From positions 5,534,518-5,598,517 of the forward strand of contig NC_135561.1 of assembly GCF_964340395.1 (NCBI RefSeq): DNA of 64,000 nucleotides, written 5' to 3'. The stretch comes from Glandiceps talaboti (Eukaryota; Hemichordata; Enteropneusta; Spengelidae). This document shows positions 39,262 to 50,640 of this stretch, one piece after another (the first letter of the stretch is position 1; each line of letters starts with the position of its first letter). Below the pieces are notes generated by a model. It made no database searches, had not been told where the DNA came from, and worked only from the letters and a program-made list of their open reading frames with translations. Made by a program: the position numbers and the translations under genes.

Positions 39262-40245
39262 ACCCATTGGTAACGAATCGTCAGCTTGACTACGTAGCTA
39301 TTCCATCTTAGCCATTGGTAACGAATCGTAAGCTTGACTACGTAGCTATTCCATCTTAGCCACTGGTAACGAATCGTCAGCCTGACTACGTAGCTATTCT
39401 ATCTTAGCCATTGGTAACGAATTGTTAGCCTGACTACGTAGCTATTCCATCTTATCCATTGGTAACGAATAGCCAGCCTGACTACGTAGCTATTCCATCT
39501 TACCCATTGGTAACGAATTGTTAGCCTGACTACGTAGTAGCTATTCCATCTTAGCCATTGGTAACGAATTGTTAGCCTGACTACGTAGCCATTCCATCTT
39601 AACTATTGGTAACGAATAGCCAGCCTGACTACGTAGCTATTCCATCTTAGCCATTGGTAACGAATAGCCAACCTGACTACGTAGCTATTCCATCGTAGCC
39701 ACTGGTAACGAATTGTTAGCCTGACTACGTAGCTATTCCATCTTAACTATTGGTAACGAATAGCCAGCCTGACTACGTAGCTATTCCATCTTAGCCATTG
39801 GTAACGAATCGTCAGCTTGACTACGTAGCTATTCCATCTTAGCCATTGGTAACGAATAGTCAGCCTGACTACGTAGCTATTCCATCTTAGCCATTGGTAA
39901 CGAATAGCCAGCCTGACTACGTAGCTATTCCTTCTTAGCCATTGGTAACAAATAGTCAGCCTGACTACGTAGCTATTCCATCTTAGCCATTGGTAACGAA
40001 TAGTCAGCCTGACTACGTAGCTATTCCATCTTAGCCATTGGTAACGAATAGTCAGCCTGACTACGTAGCTATTCCATCTTAGCCATTGGTAACGAATAGC
40101 CAACCTGACTACGTAGCTATTCCTTCTTAGCCATTGGTAACGAATAGTCAGCCTGACTACGTAGCTATTCCATCTTAGCCATTGGTAACGAATAGTCAGC
40201 CTGACTACGTAGCTATTCCATATTAGCCATTGGTAACGAATTACC
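39262..40245. repeat. 48-bp minisatellite, about 20 copies
   Basis: Unit TTAGCCATTGGTAACGAATA, GTCAGCCTGACTACGTAG, CTATTCCATC (48 bp), with the CTACGTAG palindrome spaced at 48 bp from about 39288 to 40202. One unit carries a 3-bp TAG insertion. It starts about 50 bp after the transposon end at 39209. Confidence 0.95.
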
Positions 40246-40399
40246 AGTTAAACAACCTGTAAGTCTTCCGGACCCATCCCTGGTTACAGCAGGTGGCTAA
40301 TGGCTGTTATCTAGTAATCTATAACTTTCATCTGTAATTCTTTTGCGCGCATACCTCTGACTACTCAATTATTTGTGGGTGAATAGTATTTTTAAATTT

Positions 40400-40733
40400 G
40401 CCACTGTCATTTCAGTACGTGCATGTTTTCTCCCATCGAGTACTTACCGACGACTGTTTCAATTATAATTTAAAACATTAACGGTTTTTTTTGATAAATT
40501 AGTAATTCTTTGAATATCCATATCTCTATACGACCATGTTACTGTGACAATTCATTGAGTTGATTTAAAAGAAAGGCGGTGCTTTTATACTCTGTTAGAC
40601 TGTTCAATCATATATGGGCTGCTTAAAAGGTTAAAGTTCAAACTGACTGCATATAGCTTACAGTTTATTTCCATAGTGTTGTAGGAATCGCTGTTTGTCG
40701 AACAACAGCCTGCATCCTGACAGTCACAATCAG
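40400..40733 (+). other. possible 5'UTR exon of the glycosyltransferase-like gene
   Basis: A strong donor CAATCAG|GTAAGC at 40733/40734 pairs with the acceptor CTTTGCAG at 41136, just upstream of the coding exon. The transcription start is not visible; the left bound is arbitrary. Confidence 0.35.
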
Positions 40734-41187
40734 GTAAGCTTAAACAAACTTGTCACCAAATGTACGAATACCTCACAGATAAGGCTCAACCCATGAGAGA
40801 TGTTATCTTATTTATAAAGTAAATTATTGCCATCACTATGATGTAAGGTGGCAATATGTATTCCCGCTGTCGTGGCCGGGCAAACACAAACTTGAAAATG
40901 ATCATTGAAAACGAAACTGGAATCATCGGAGCGGAAAGACACTGTTGGATACTATGTAAAATCGCTCACAATGGAGTAAACTCATCATGTACCACAGCTA
41001 GATTGTGGATGACATAAGAAGAAGAATGCAATATTGATGTACACATGTGGCAATATGTATTTTTTTAAAACTAATGTTCCGTAGACCTGTTTGTATTTGT
41101 AGGTAGTAACTTCAACACAGTCCCCTTCCTTTGCAGTACATACAGACAGAGCTGTACATAAAATTGACTACTATCCACACAATCAGA

Positions 41188-42312
41188 ATGGTCAAGCACA
41201 ACAACCGACAGCGAGTAGCACTGATAGTGCTAGTGTCTTTGTGTGTTTTGCTCATCATTGGTTATGTTCATGTGAAGTTCTATGGTTCCAGTCTTACTAT
41301 CAGCTTTGGTGAATCAATACCAAAAAAACAACCGGCTGCACCAGTTGGCACGATAAAATACGCAAAAATACCAGGAGACTCTGTTGTTCATACAAGAAAA
41401 GGTACAACGGTGAAGTCCCCATCTGTGGTCAATGTAACGAGTCAAAGAAGAGTAACGGCGAAGCCTAATGTCGATACAAATCGTTACACAAATACAACTA
41501 CTAAAGCTAAGTTATTGTACAAGCAGTATGGTGTTGTAATCACGCAATTTTTTAACTTGGGATATCTTAATATCACAAAGAGTTGGATTTGTAATGTTGA
41601 GTGTCTTGGCATACTTCCGATGACTCTGTTCATAGTAAGTGATATGGAAACATTTCAGCGTGTGACAAATTGGAAACCAGAACTAAATGTTGTACTTGAA
41701 TTGTTTGGTTCTACCGATTCTATGGCCCATGGATACGTTGACTATTTCAGATATGGATTGTATCGGGTGAGTGTTATCAACGAACTCCTTAAAGAGGGTA
41801 TGTCAGTTTTTGAGACTGAATCCGATGCTATATGGTTTGATAACCCAATCAAATACTTTCAGAGGTACAGTAATACAGATTTGATCGTGATGCACAATAC
41901 ATGTTCTAAGCCAGTTTATACAATTAACGGTGGTTTTATTTTCCTTACTCCAACGTCGGAAACACAGTATGTATGGAATAAACTAACTGAAGAACTTGGC
42001 GATATAATGGATAAGTATGACGAATCAGAAAATGACAAGTTTATCGGTCTGACGGGCGCGGAACAACTCCTACTCGGCAAAATAATCGATAAACACTCAG
42101 TGAACATCCAATGGTTACCCGTTGAACATTTTGTTTGTGGACAGTGGTATACACATGAAGAGATGCGAGAACGAACCCATCCTATAGTAATTCTGAATAA
42201 TTATATCAGAGGAAATGATCAAAAAGAAGAGCGTGCAAAGAAATGGGGTCATTGGTCGGTATCGGATGATGGTGTCTGTAAGGCCTGTACAGAAAAAAAT
42301 GTGAAACTATAA
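41188..42312 (+). CDS. type II membrane nucleotide-diphospho-sugar transferase (GT77-like)
   Basis: Single coding exon, 374 residues, ATG 51 bp after an acceptor at 41136. Short basic N-terminus, TM at about 10-27, a Thr/Lys-rich stem to about 105, then a GT-A-type domain. Its landmarks are YGVVITQFFNLGY (114-126), YVDYFRYGLYRV (183-194), the DxD-like ESDAIWFDNP (211-220), INGGFIFL (246-253), GAEQLLLGKII (290-300) and VCGQWY (316-321). This order fits the Pfam nucleotide-diphospho-sugar transferase family (PF03407, CAZy GT77), which works in the Golgi lumen. The strict DxD is reduced to S-D-A, with the acidic pair as E-x-D. The sugar and acceptor cannot be predicted. The gene is nested, on the opposite strand, in the long D-F interval of the SULT locus and looks intact. 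Confidence 0.75.
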   Translation: MVKHNNRQRVALIVLVSLCVLLIIGYVHVKFYGSSLTISFGESIPKKQPAAPVGTIKYAKIPGDSVVHTRKGTTVKSPSVVNVTSQRRVTAKPNVDTNRYTNTTTKAKLLYKQYGVVITQFFNLGYLNITKSWICNVECLGILPMTLFIVSDMETFQRVTNWKPELNVVLELFGSTDSMAHGYVDYFRYGLYRVSVINELLKEGMSVFETESDAIWFDNPIKYFQRYSNTDLIVMHNTCSKPVYTINGGFIFLTPTSETQYVWNKLTEELGDIMDKYDESENDKFIGLTGAEQLLLGKIIDKHSVNIQWLPVEHFVCGQWYTHEEMRERTHPIVILNNYIRGNDQKEERAKKWGHWSVSDDGVCKACTEKNVKL

Positions 42313-42330
42313 GGCGTAAAAAAATTGTGT

Positions 42331-42656
42331 GGTTCCGATTACATTCAATTTCAGAATAGGTGGGGTAGGTAGATTTTTTATTCAATTATTTTTTCTTGTG
42401 TGAGTGTCTAGTTCAGGTAGTTATGTTTTTTCCATTGTTTTCCATGTGGTCTCTGTGTTATTGGCTTCTTCTCATCAGATGTACAGCCATTACAGATTGG
42501 AAGAAATATCTTTTTCAGTTGATGTCAGTTCCCGCATCCACTATTTCTTGCGAGACTTCGCACAATTTTCGCGATTTTCTTTTTTATTTCTCGAATACGT
42601 AAAAAAAAAAGTTTGGGGTCGGCGTAAAAACTAGGTGGGGTCGGGTAACCGGAACC
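42331..42656. mobile_element. MITE, family F copy 1
   Basis: Termini GGTTCCGATTAC and its counterpart GTAACCGGAACC, starting 19 bp after the glycosyltransferase stop codon and so forming part of its 3'UTR. The right half (CAGATGTACAGCCATTACAG through TAGGTGGGGTCGGGTAA) is repeated at 51260-51438. Confidence 0.7.
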
Positions 42657-44700
42657 AAACAAGTTTTTTTATTTGGCCTAACATGTCGGGTTGTAACATA
42701 TTAAAAGTAAAAGTAAAATATAATGTTAGGCCATAGTCATGTTCAATTTATATTATAGTTCATACTGTTCATGGGATTTCAGATATAAGCCTATGTCAAA
42801 TCTAATACATAGTTATTGGTTTTTAGAGGTATAAATACAATTTTATACTTCAGCTAGGTGGAACCAAAAGTCTGAAGAACTATTACATATTACCTTACCT
42901 CTTACTAGTCTGTTAATTTCTAGCTAGCAAACCAAGTCTTCGGGGGGAGGTAGTTAGTCAGATATTCAAACTAATAGTCGTTTAAACAGCTTCTAACTTA
43001 TTTTGGTTGAGTATTGTCTAATTATGATCAAATAACCTGTTGTTTCCCTAGCTAGTTCAGTTCATGTATTTTAAGCTGATACTATTTGAGTATATATGTG
43101 CTCCTCCCAATGAGTACCATTTGATCACCCAAAACTAGTTGAAAAATAAAAATAACTTCCATACTTACGAGAAAATAAATGATATTTGGAATAACTTTGA
43201 GTCGTCTTGTTTTTAAACGATACCTTAAAATTGGGGAAATTCATTAATTAAAATGCCTGGTTAAAATGTTAATTATGCTAATTCATGTACACACATTTCG
43301 CCAATAGATTTGCATGTATCTTGCTTCACTCAACAGTACGCTGTACGTTACTGTGACCATACAACTACCATGATTTTACCAGTGAAAATGACAACGTTGT
43401 ACTACAAAACCAGAGAGACTTTGAAGTTTCAATTTACGCCAAGCACGATGACTTTTATATCCCCCACAGCGTTGTTTGTTCCAGTCAAATTACATATTAA
43501 AACAGAATACGATACTAAAAACGAGCAAGCATATCAAACGATGCATTTTATCTTACTGTGAACACACATCGACATCCCTTTTGGATTAAACAAGACACAT
43601 TCAAACACAAAACTGCAAAACTGTTTATTTGTGTTCACCGTGTAATATTTTATGTGCGTGTGTAATGGATATATCCCTAACAAAAAAAACGTTTGCGTAA
43701 GACATCACGAGCCGCCTGACTGAAATGCTATAATCTTTCTGGATTAGTAGTAAGTATTGGAAATAGAACAAGACACGTCAGTGCCGAGATGTATTTTCTA
43801 CTAATACCAGTCCTCCATTTATGATGACTTATGATATGATATTCGTTCTACCACAGCACCCCATCTCGTATTTTCACATACACACCGCATTCTCATTTAA
43901 ACCACCTTACATTGCTCGTACCATATGGTATTATTGAAACAACATAATTTACATCAAGTTTACTTTACTACTTTTTTGATACCTGCGGGTTATAAATCTA
44001 CTTAAAATATAAAACGTATTTGAAATATTGAAGAGCGTCTAGTTTTTATTATTCATGAGATCCTTGTCTAACAAAGGTACTGTACGTTCACACTTTATAA
44101 ATATTGATGTGACATTTTTGTACAGGCACTGGTGGACTCGGATGTTTTAGCATTTAAATTGCTCATATCTCGTTTTAATGCAGTTCAGATAAAAAACGCC
44201 GCTTCGTGTTGGGCTTTGTGTACTTAAGCTTATTATGCAATTAACGATCGAATTTTATATTTAAAAAAAAATCATCTCCTTACCGCACGATTATTCTCAA
44301 CAGATTTAAAGGTTAAAGTTTATTTTCTAAAGCGCACTTTCTGTGATATTCAAAAACACTACACATAAGGCGTTATAGAACCCCCCCCCCCTTTTCCGTG
44401 AAATTTCTAACAAGCATGCGTACCCGCTTCGTCTGGGACTGCCACCACCGGGAATTGGAACTATTATTACTTATCAGCTCCTGGACTAGTAAACACAAGT
44501 GCTTTACAAGCTCAAGCCATTGCCATAAAGAATGTGTATATCATTGAGTCGGCCTGTTTTAAAAAGGAGATGATGGCACAGACAGACATTCAGTTAGTCA
44601 GAAAACAGACATCACCAAAATATCCGGAGGCAAAAATACGATCTCGGAGACAACTTGGTGTATAAAGACAACTACGTCACATTGTTTCCTTATGCGAAAA
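42657..44700. other. non-coding interval within the SULT D-F intron
   Basis: No exon recognised on either strand. I looked specifically for the missing SULT exon with an NPM or FMRKG signature and did not see it. There is a C-run at 44381-44392. Confidence 0.45.
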
Positions 44701-45397
44701 CACGGAGACTGTCAGGCTATATAGTTAAATGTTATCTCGATCTGACTTACCCTAACCATATCTTCATACTTCACAAAGAACACATTCTTTTCATTTCTCT
44801 TCTCCCACCATGGGATAACATGATTTCCCCACTCACCACGTATGGTTCCTTTAAGGGAAAACAATAGATATGTAGTATTACGCAAAACCTGGCATATAAG
44901 ATGTATTAGTTGAGGAATTAATCTTATGATCATAGCACACCGTCAAAACAATAAAGTCGTTTGCATGTTACAGGAAAAATGATGTTGTGTTGGTGATTCA
45001 CGGGACATAATGTTTTTTTTTTACACACATTCGAATTCAGACATCTTCAAATGCAAAATGAACAATTATAGAAGTGCCGCACGTACAGTGGGGATGTAGA
45101 AGTAGACAAGTTTAATACCATTATGTTGATTATAAGTTGGGAAGTAAACAATTGCAGATATTAAAATCATAAGTCTATGTGTAATTCTGTCTGTTCTGAA
45201 GTCTGCTTAAGAATTCTTCCCAGGTGTATGAACGTAAAAATGCATCCTGTAGGAAATGATGGTACAAAGACACAGCGACATCTTTAGGATTACGAGCTAC
45301 GTAGATTACCTGTAAAAGATTGAGAAATGAATACACGAGAGTGAGACAAGTCTTCGTAGAAGACACAGACCCCCTCAAATAATTTACACATAGAATA

Positions 45398-46115
45398 TTG
45401 GTATCTGACAGGTAGATCGAATATTCATATCTGACAGGTAGATCGAATATTGATATCTAACATATAGAATATGGCTATCTCACACATAGAATATTGATAT
45501 CTCACATATGGGATATGGCTATCTCACACATAGAATATTGATATCTCACATACGGAATATGGATATCTCACAGGTAGATCGAATATTGATATCTCACAGG
45601 TAGATCGAATATTGATATCTCACAGGTAGATCGAATATTGATATTTAACATATAGAATATTGATATCTCACACATGATATTGATATCTCACATATGGAAT
45701 ATAGCTATCTCACACATAGAATATTGATATCTCACATATAGAATATAGATATCTCACACATAATATTGACATCTTACATATAATATATGGATATCTATCT
45801 CACACATATAAAGTTGATATCTCACATATAGAATATGGATATCTCACACATGTGATGATATCTCACATATAGACTAGACGTCTCACACATAGAATATGGA
45901 TATCTCACATATATAATATATTGATATCTCTCATATAGAATATGGATATCTTACATAAGGAATATGGATATCTCATACATGAAATATTGATATCATAGAA
46001 TATTTACATCTCACTCATAGAATATGAATATCTGACATGTTATATTGATATCTCACACACAGAATATGGATATCTCACATATGACAATATTTGTATCTCA
46101 CACACAGAAATCAAT
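45398..46115. repeat. 22-26-bp minisatellite
   Basis: About 30 units of TATCTCACACATAGAATATTGA type alternating with TATCTCACATATGGAATATGG, in the SULT B-C intron. Some units carry CAGGTAGATCGAATATTGA (26 bp). Confidence 0.9.
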
Positions 46116-46447
46116 TATCTGTTTTCATCTGAAATACTGATCTTACTATCCATACTTTCAGTAATAAAGTACCTTTGGCATCTTTTTGAAAACTTGTGGC
46201 GGTAGGAGATTGGGTGAAAGATGTGTGGGAATAAATCTCTGATTTTCCATCTGTGCTAGTGTTTTATAACCGGGTTGTACGTCATGGTTCAATATATAGA
46301 ACTCTGGGTAAGTTACATACGGATTAAACGGCGATGTGGAACTGGCGTTGAGTACTTCCTCATTTGCATTGTTCATGATTAGTGATACTATGTGCATCAT
46401 CCATGTTGTACCTAGCAATGAGACAGTATATTACAAAAGTATTTCAA

Positions 46448-46483
46448 AACAACAACAACAACAACAACAACAACAGCAGCAGC

Positions 46484-46518
<35 letters not shown>

Positions 46519-46565
46519 AAAAGCAGCAGCAGCAATAACAACAACACAAACACAAACACAAACAC

Positions 46566-46608
<43 letters not shown>

Positions 46609-46612
46609 AGAA
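46448..46612. repeat. (CAA)n microsatellite
   Basis: CAA units with CAG and CAAACA interruptions in the SULT A-B intron, 37 bp from the exon-B acceptor. Confidence 0.95.
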
Positions 46613-47869
46613 CAAGAATCTGAGCAAAATCAAGATGTGATCTTGGTATTCTTTGTGAAGGGGCTCGGGCATGGTCTGTTTTAGTCCCCATTGTGCACAG
46701 TCGTGCTTGTATGTCGTGCTTGTGCATATCCATCCGGCTGTCTGTTCGTCCATAGCCAGACATATCTCTGGCACAAACCTGGCACATGTGTCAAACACTA
46801 AAGAATGTATAAACATGTCACTTAATTTTGCGACCTTAACCTTTATGAATATGGCGACCACATATTTGTCCTAGAAACACACATTTTTCCTCATTAATAC
46901 TTCCAACAGTTTAATACATACAGGCACCGTTCAAGTGCAAACTCACATATTACCAATCATAGGCTTTCGAAAGATATTTTGGACTTTGACCTTGACGAAA
47001 ATTGTCAAGGTTATATAGCCAAAAATTTGTGTTTCTAGTATAACTCAGGAAGTTGAATACACAGAACACATTTGAGTGTGTACATCAATATTGTCACAGG
47101 TAAGCTTTCTTTTTATACTTTGACATCATCCATCTTCAGGCTCAAATAGTAAATTGCTCAGTTTTGTATCTAGACACCACCCACGTGTCTGCAACTATAT
47201 TTATCAAGGTAATATTTCAACATGGACATTAAGCTTTGACCTCGACATTTATCTTCTTGGTCAAATAGCAAACTGTTCAATAACTTTTATACCTAGCGAT
47301 ATCATTCAAATATGTAGCCAGAGAGGCATGTTTAATGTTTTCATTGACCTTCATCTTCAGGTCATATGTAAATGCTCTGAATAACTTTGAAAGTTTTGTT
47401 CTTATGTTAAAGAAAAAAAACTGCTTGATACTACTAGTGTTGTTATTTAACAATATTGCTGAATACTGTCTTTCATTTTACTATGTAAATGTTGATCAAC
47501 GTTCATAATGTTAATGACAAACCTGATTTAGCAGCTGTTATAAGAAAGATGTCACTTGGTCTCACTTCAAATGTTAACATGGCATCTAAACTGTCTGCAG
47601 GCACAAACCATGACATTTCTTCTCCAGTCCTTTCATATACATACGCATCAGTACGTCCCTTATTCCGGTTTCTATCTGTATATGCCTTTTCTGCCTTCGA
47701 CATTTTGAACGGCTGCTATAAACTGTAATGCATTGAGATATCATACCATAATATTTGACCAGCAAAATTGACAGCTTTCGAGGAGCAGGAACCAGTATTG
47801 TCAGAATACATATCTTATATCGACAGTTAATTGTTGCTTGATATATTGCATTATACTATGCTACACTGC

Positions 47870-48041
47870 ACTATGCTCTGCTGCGCTGCATTTCACTGCG
47901 CTGCACTGCACTGCTCTACACTACACTACACTACATTACACTACACTACACTACACTACACTACACTATACTACACTACACTACACTACACTGCACTGCA
48001 CTACACTACACTACACTACACTACACTACACTACACTACAG
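47870..48041. repeat. (CTACA)n pentanucleotide array grading from CTGCA units
   Basis: The left part consists of variable TGC-rich units (CTGCG, CTGCA), becoming nearly pure CTACA to the right. It lies between the two divergent SULT sequences. Confidence 0.9.
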
Positions 48042-48660
48042 TAAGTAAAATTGGTGCCACCTCGAATTGAACCCAAGAACTTTCGGCTACAATAATTAGC
48101 ACTGACTGTAATTTGACAACTTGCAAATTTCCTGATATAACATTTATTCAATATAAATACGCATTGTAAGGGTTGATTAACACATAATAAGAAAAATTTA
48201 CCTTGGAAATTTAGTGAAAAAATGATTTAGGGGGCTGTAAGCCACGGAAACTTCCGTGTAGTCCTCACATGGCAGCAAGCCATTATTACGTAATTTGCTA
48301 CCCAGTCTAAAGACTGCATAGCTGGTACATGGCTTAGTCCTGCTTGTCCCTACTATTTGTTTAGAGTCAAGTCAGCAATATAAACTCGTGTACCGTTTGT
48401 CGTATGTAAGCAGGGCTAGTACATGGCTGTACATGTGCCCTTCTTCCTAGCACTAGGATGCGGGATGTGCACATCCTAGTGTTAGGATGTATAATAGTAC
48501 AAGGTTCCCATCGTGAAGTGGACTTACCCGGCCGTGCACCGTGACTGTTTTCAAAAGTTCACGCGTCCTTGGTAGATAGAGGGCGCTATATTCTGCGACC
48601 CTATTACATGTCAAAGTAAATGCATCAAACATCCACCAAATACCAAGAAAATTAGCCTAA
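48042..48660. other. non-coding stretch between the SULT sequences
   Basis: No gene recognised. Short duplicated words occur (TAGTACATGGC, CTAGGATG / CTAGTGTTAGGATG at about 48452-48490). Confidence 0.4.
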
Positions 48661-48668
48661 TGATTTTG

Positions 48669-48672
<4 letters not shown>

Positions 48673-48739
<67 letters not shown>

Positions 48740-48841
48740 ACACACACATACACACATACATACATACATACATACATACATACATACATACATACATACA
48801 TACATACATACATACATACATACATACATACATACATACAT
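48673..48841. repeat. (CA)n followed by (CATA)n
   Basis: A dinucleotide run that shifts to a tetranucleotide run, ending 60 bp before the SULT pseudo-exon. Confidence 0.95.
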
Positions 48842-49299
48842 AGCCTATCAGCCTATCACTTTAACTACAGTACAACATTTTAATATCGATACATGTTACA
48901 GGTAATGAATCTATGTGGCTCGAAATCCTAAAGATGTTGTTGTGTCTTTATACCATCACCATTTACAGGACGTGTGTGTAACGTCATACACTTGGGAGGA
49001 ATTATTAACAATGTACCTACAAGGGCAAAGTAAATACTCTATCCATACTTTTATTGTAGATAATTGATATTTAATGGCAAAATATATTATTTCTATGATT
49101 TCCTTTATTCAGCGAGTCACATGAAGTTCCTTTGCAGTACAAGCTGAATAAAGACAGGTATTGGAGAAGCTTAATATAAGAAACAAGTCTTCATAGAAGG
49201 CATGTTACCTCAAATGTGATGACTGAATGGCGACATGATTTAAAAGAAATAGTTGTCAACAAATAAATGCCACAAAGTGTCTTTGATAATGCAGGGAAT

Positions 49300-50640
49300 T
49301 GCCCAATTTTAGTAACTGAACTTGAAGATCCAGGTCTAGGTCAAAGGTCAATGTCTAAAAAGAAAGTTTAAACCTGGCAATATAGGGGTAGTAACTTGAA
49401 TGTAGTCTCCATGTTGTTTTTGCGTTAATTGGTGAATCATGATTGGCCACTACAAATATGGCTGCCATCGAGTAAAAAGTGGTATGAGCACCGAAAGTAA
49501 TGCATGTATATGCTTATCTGATTCTGTATTATCTATAGACATGATCTAAATGACATTAGACTCAAACAATTGCTAAAACGTGTCTGCAACATGTAAGTAA
49601 TAACTTAATTTTGATGGTCCATGAATAGAGTCTATGATTATTGAAGTTGTTTTGTTATGCAGTATTAAAGACAGTGATTCTTTTTACAACAAATGTGGCT
49701 GCATATGCCATTCAGTACACATTACATAAGCACCAAAATGATGCTTGTTTTGCATACTTCTTTGCGTCATATTACTTGTAAACATGATTTTAAAGAAATT
49801 GGCAATATGCAAATACTACAATGTCTGTGATTGGCTTGATTTTGATAATTGACCCTGAAAGTCAAGGTCAAAGGTCACGGCTTACAAAGATAGCTCTCAT
49901 CTGATAATATGGGATAGACACTTGAATGAAGTGTCTGTGCATTACAGTTTTTGAGTTATGCGGTAAATAATGATTTTTAACTGCAAATATGGCTGCCATT
50001 TAGTAAAAGTGATATGAGCACCAGAAATAATGTTTGTGTATTATTTCTTTTCTTTTCTTCTAAACATGATTTAAAATAAAATGTGGAGTCATGATGGGTG
50101 AATGGTTAGAGTGGCCGGCTTTGAATCTGCATATTGCAGGTTCGAGCCCCGTCGCTGCCATTTGTTTCTGAATGGCTAAAATCCTTGGGCAAGGTTTGAA
50201 CCACGATTGTGCCTCATATAACCCAGCTGTATAATTGGGTACCTGGTTATAGATTTAGGTCTATGCTAGGGATAATAATAACACGACCCTCATGAAAAGA
50301 GGCATTATACCTATGAGGCTATCGAGTCTAAATAAGGATTATTATTATTATTATTATAAAATGACAATATGTAATTACTACAATGTGTCTGTGATAGGCA
50401 GGAATTGGCTTGATATTGATAATTGACCCTTACGGTCAAGGTTAAAAGTCAAGGTCTCAAAAGATAGCTTGCATTTTATAAGATAGGGGTTAAGGGTGAT
50501 TCAATGGAGTGTCTGTGTATTACACTTTTTGAGTTATGCAGTAAATATTTATTTTTAACTACAAATATGGCCACCATTCGGTCAAATTTGCATATAGCAC
50601 ACAAAACGTTATGTGCATATGTCCCACATAATATGTCACC
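49300..50640. repeat. diverged tandem repeats with AGGTCAAAGGTCA and ATGGCTGCCAT motifs
   Basis: Roughly four degenerate units. Each contains an aGGTCAAAGGTCA-type block, then TTTTGAGTTATGCaGTAAAT, then ACAAATATGGCTGCCAT..AGTAAAA.TG.TATGAGCACC. Similar words recur near 46930-47390. Confidence 0.65.
50090..50357 (+). mobile_element. tRNA-derived SINE
   Basis: A tRNA-like head with A-box region GGTGAATGGTTAGAGTGG (50097-50114) and B box GGTTCGAGCCC (50139-50149). Then comes a body with GGGCAAGG and GGGTACCTGG, and a (TTA)n tail at 50338-50356. A degenerate copy of the head is visible near 55643-55790. Confidence 0.85.

Larger units (their letters stand above)
36850..47703 (-). pseudogene. cytosolic sulfotransferase (SULT) gene, probably broken
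   Basis: Exons on the minus strand: A 47523-47703 (ATG; ends PSDIFLITAAKSG), B 46173-46411 (GTTWMMHIVSL ... FIPTHLS, with the catalytic His), C about 45186-45309 (VIYVARNPKDVAVSLYHHF, the 3'-phosphate motif), D 44751-44848 (WGNHVIPWWEKRN ... VKYEDMVR) and last exon F 36850-36965 (GKVGGWKDYFTVAQNEEFDE, ending VMDFTLP). Phases A-B 1, B-C 0, C-D 1 and D phase 0 follow the SULT pattern. SULTs sulfonate small phenols, amines or steroids in the cytosol using PAPS. Two defects: exon C lacks its GT donor (AT at 45185-45184), so reading continues to TAG at 45177-45175; and the expected exon E of about 180 nt (NPM...FMRKG region) was not found in the 7.8-kb D-F intron, which holds a transposon, a minisatellite and an opposite-strand gene. 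Residues otherwise look conserved, so the damage may be recent. Confidence 0.7.

Noticed and set aside
39747-40103. 118-residue repeat protein on the minus strand
   Set aside because: A frame of the 48-bp satellite; no start context, splice sites or flanking coding sequence.
39262-40245. CRISPR-like array
   Set aside because: Units abut with no unique spacers and the context is clearly animal; it is a minisatellite.
43310-43561. 83-residue plus-strand ORF
   Set aside because: No family resemblance and no splice-linked neighbours; could not be supported as a gene.
46412-46861. Poly-Leu/Val/Cys or poly-Gln/Asn ORFs at the CAA repeat
   Set aside because: Frames of a trinucleotide microsatellite inside a SULT intron.
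50097-50170. Functional tRNA gene
   Set aside because: A and B boxes are present but the head continues into a SINE body with a (TTA)n tail and does not fold as a full cloverleaf by eye.
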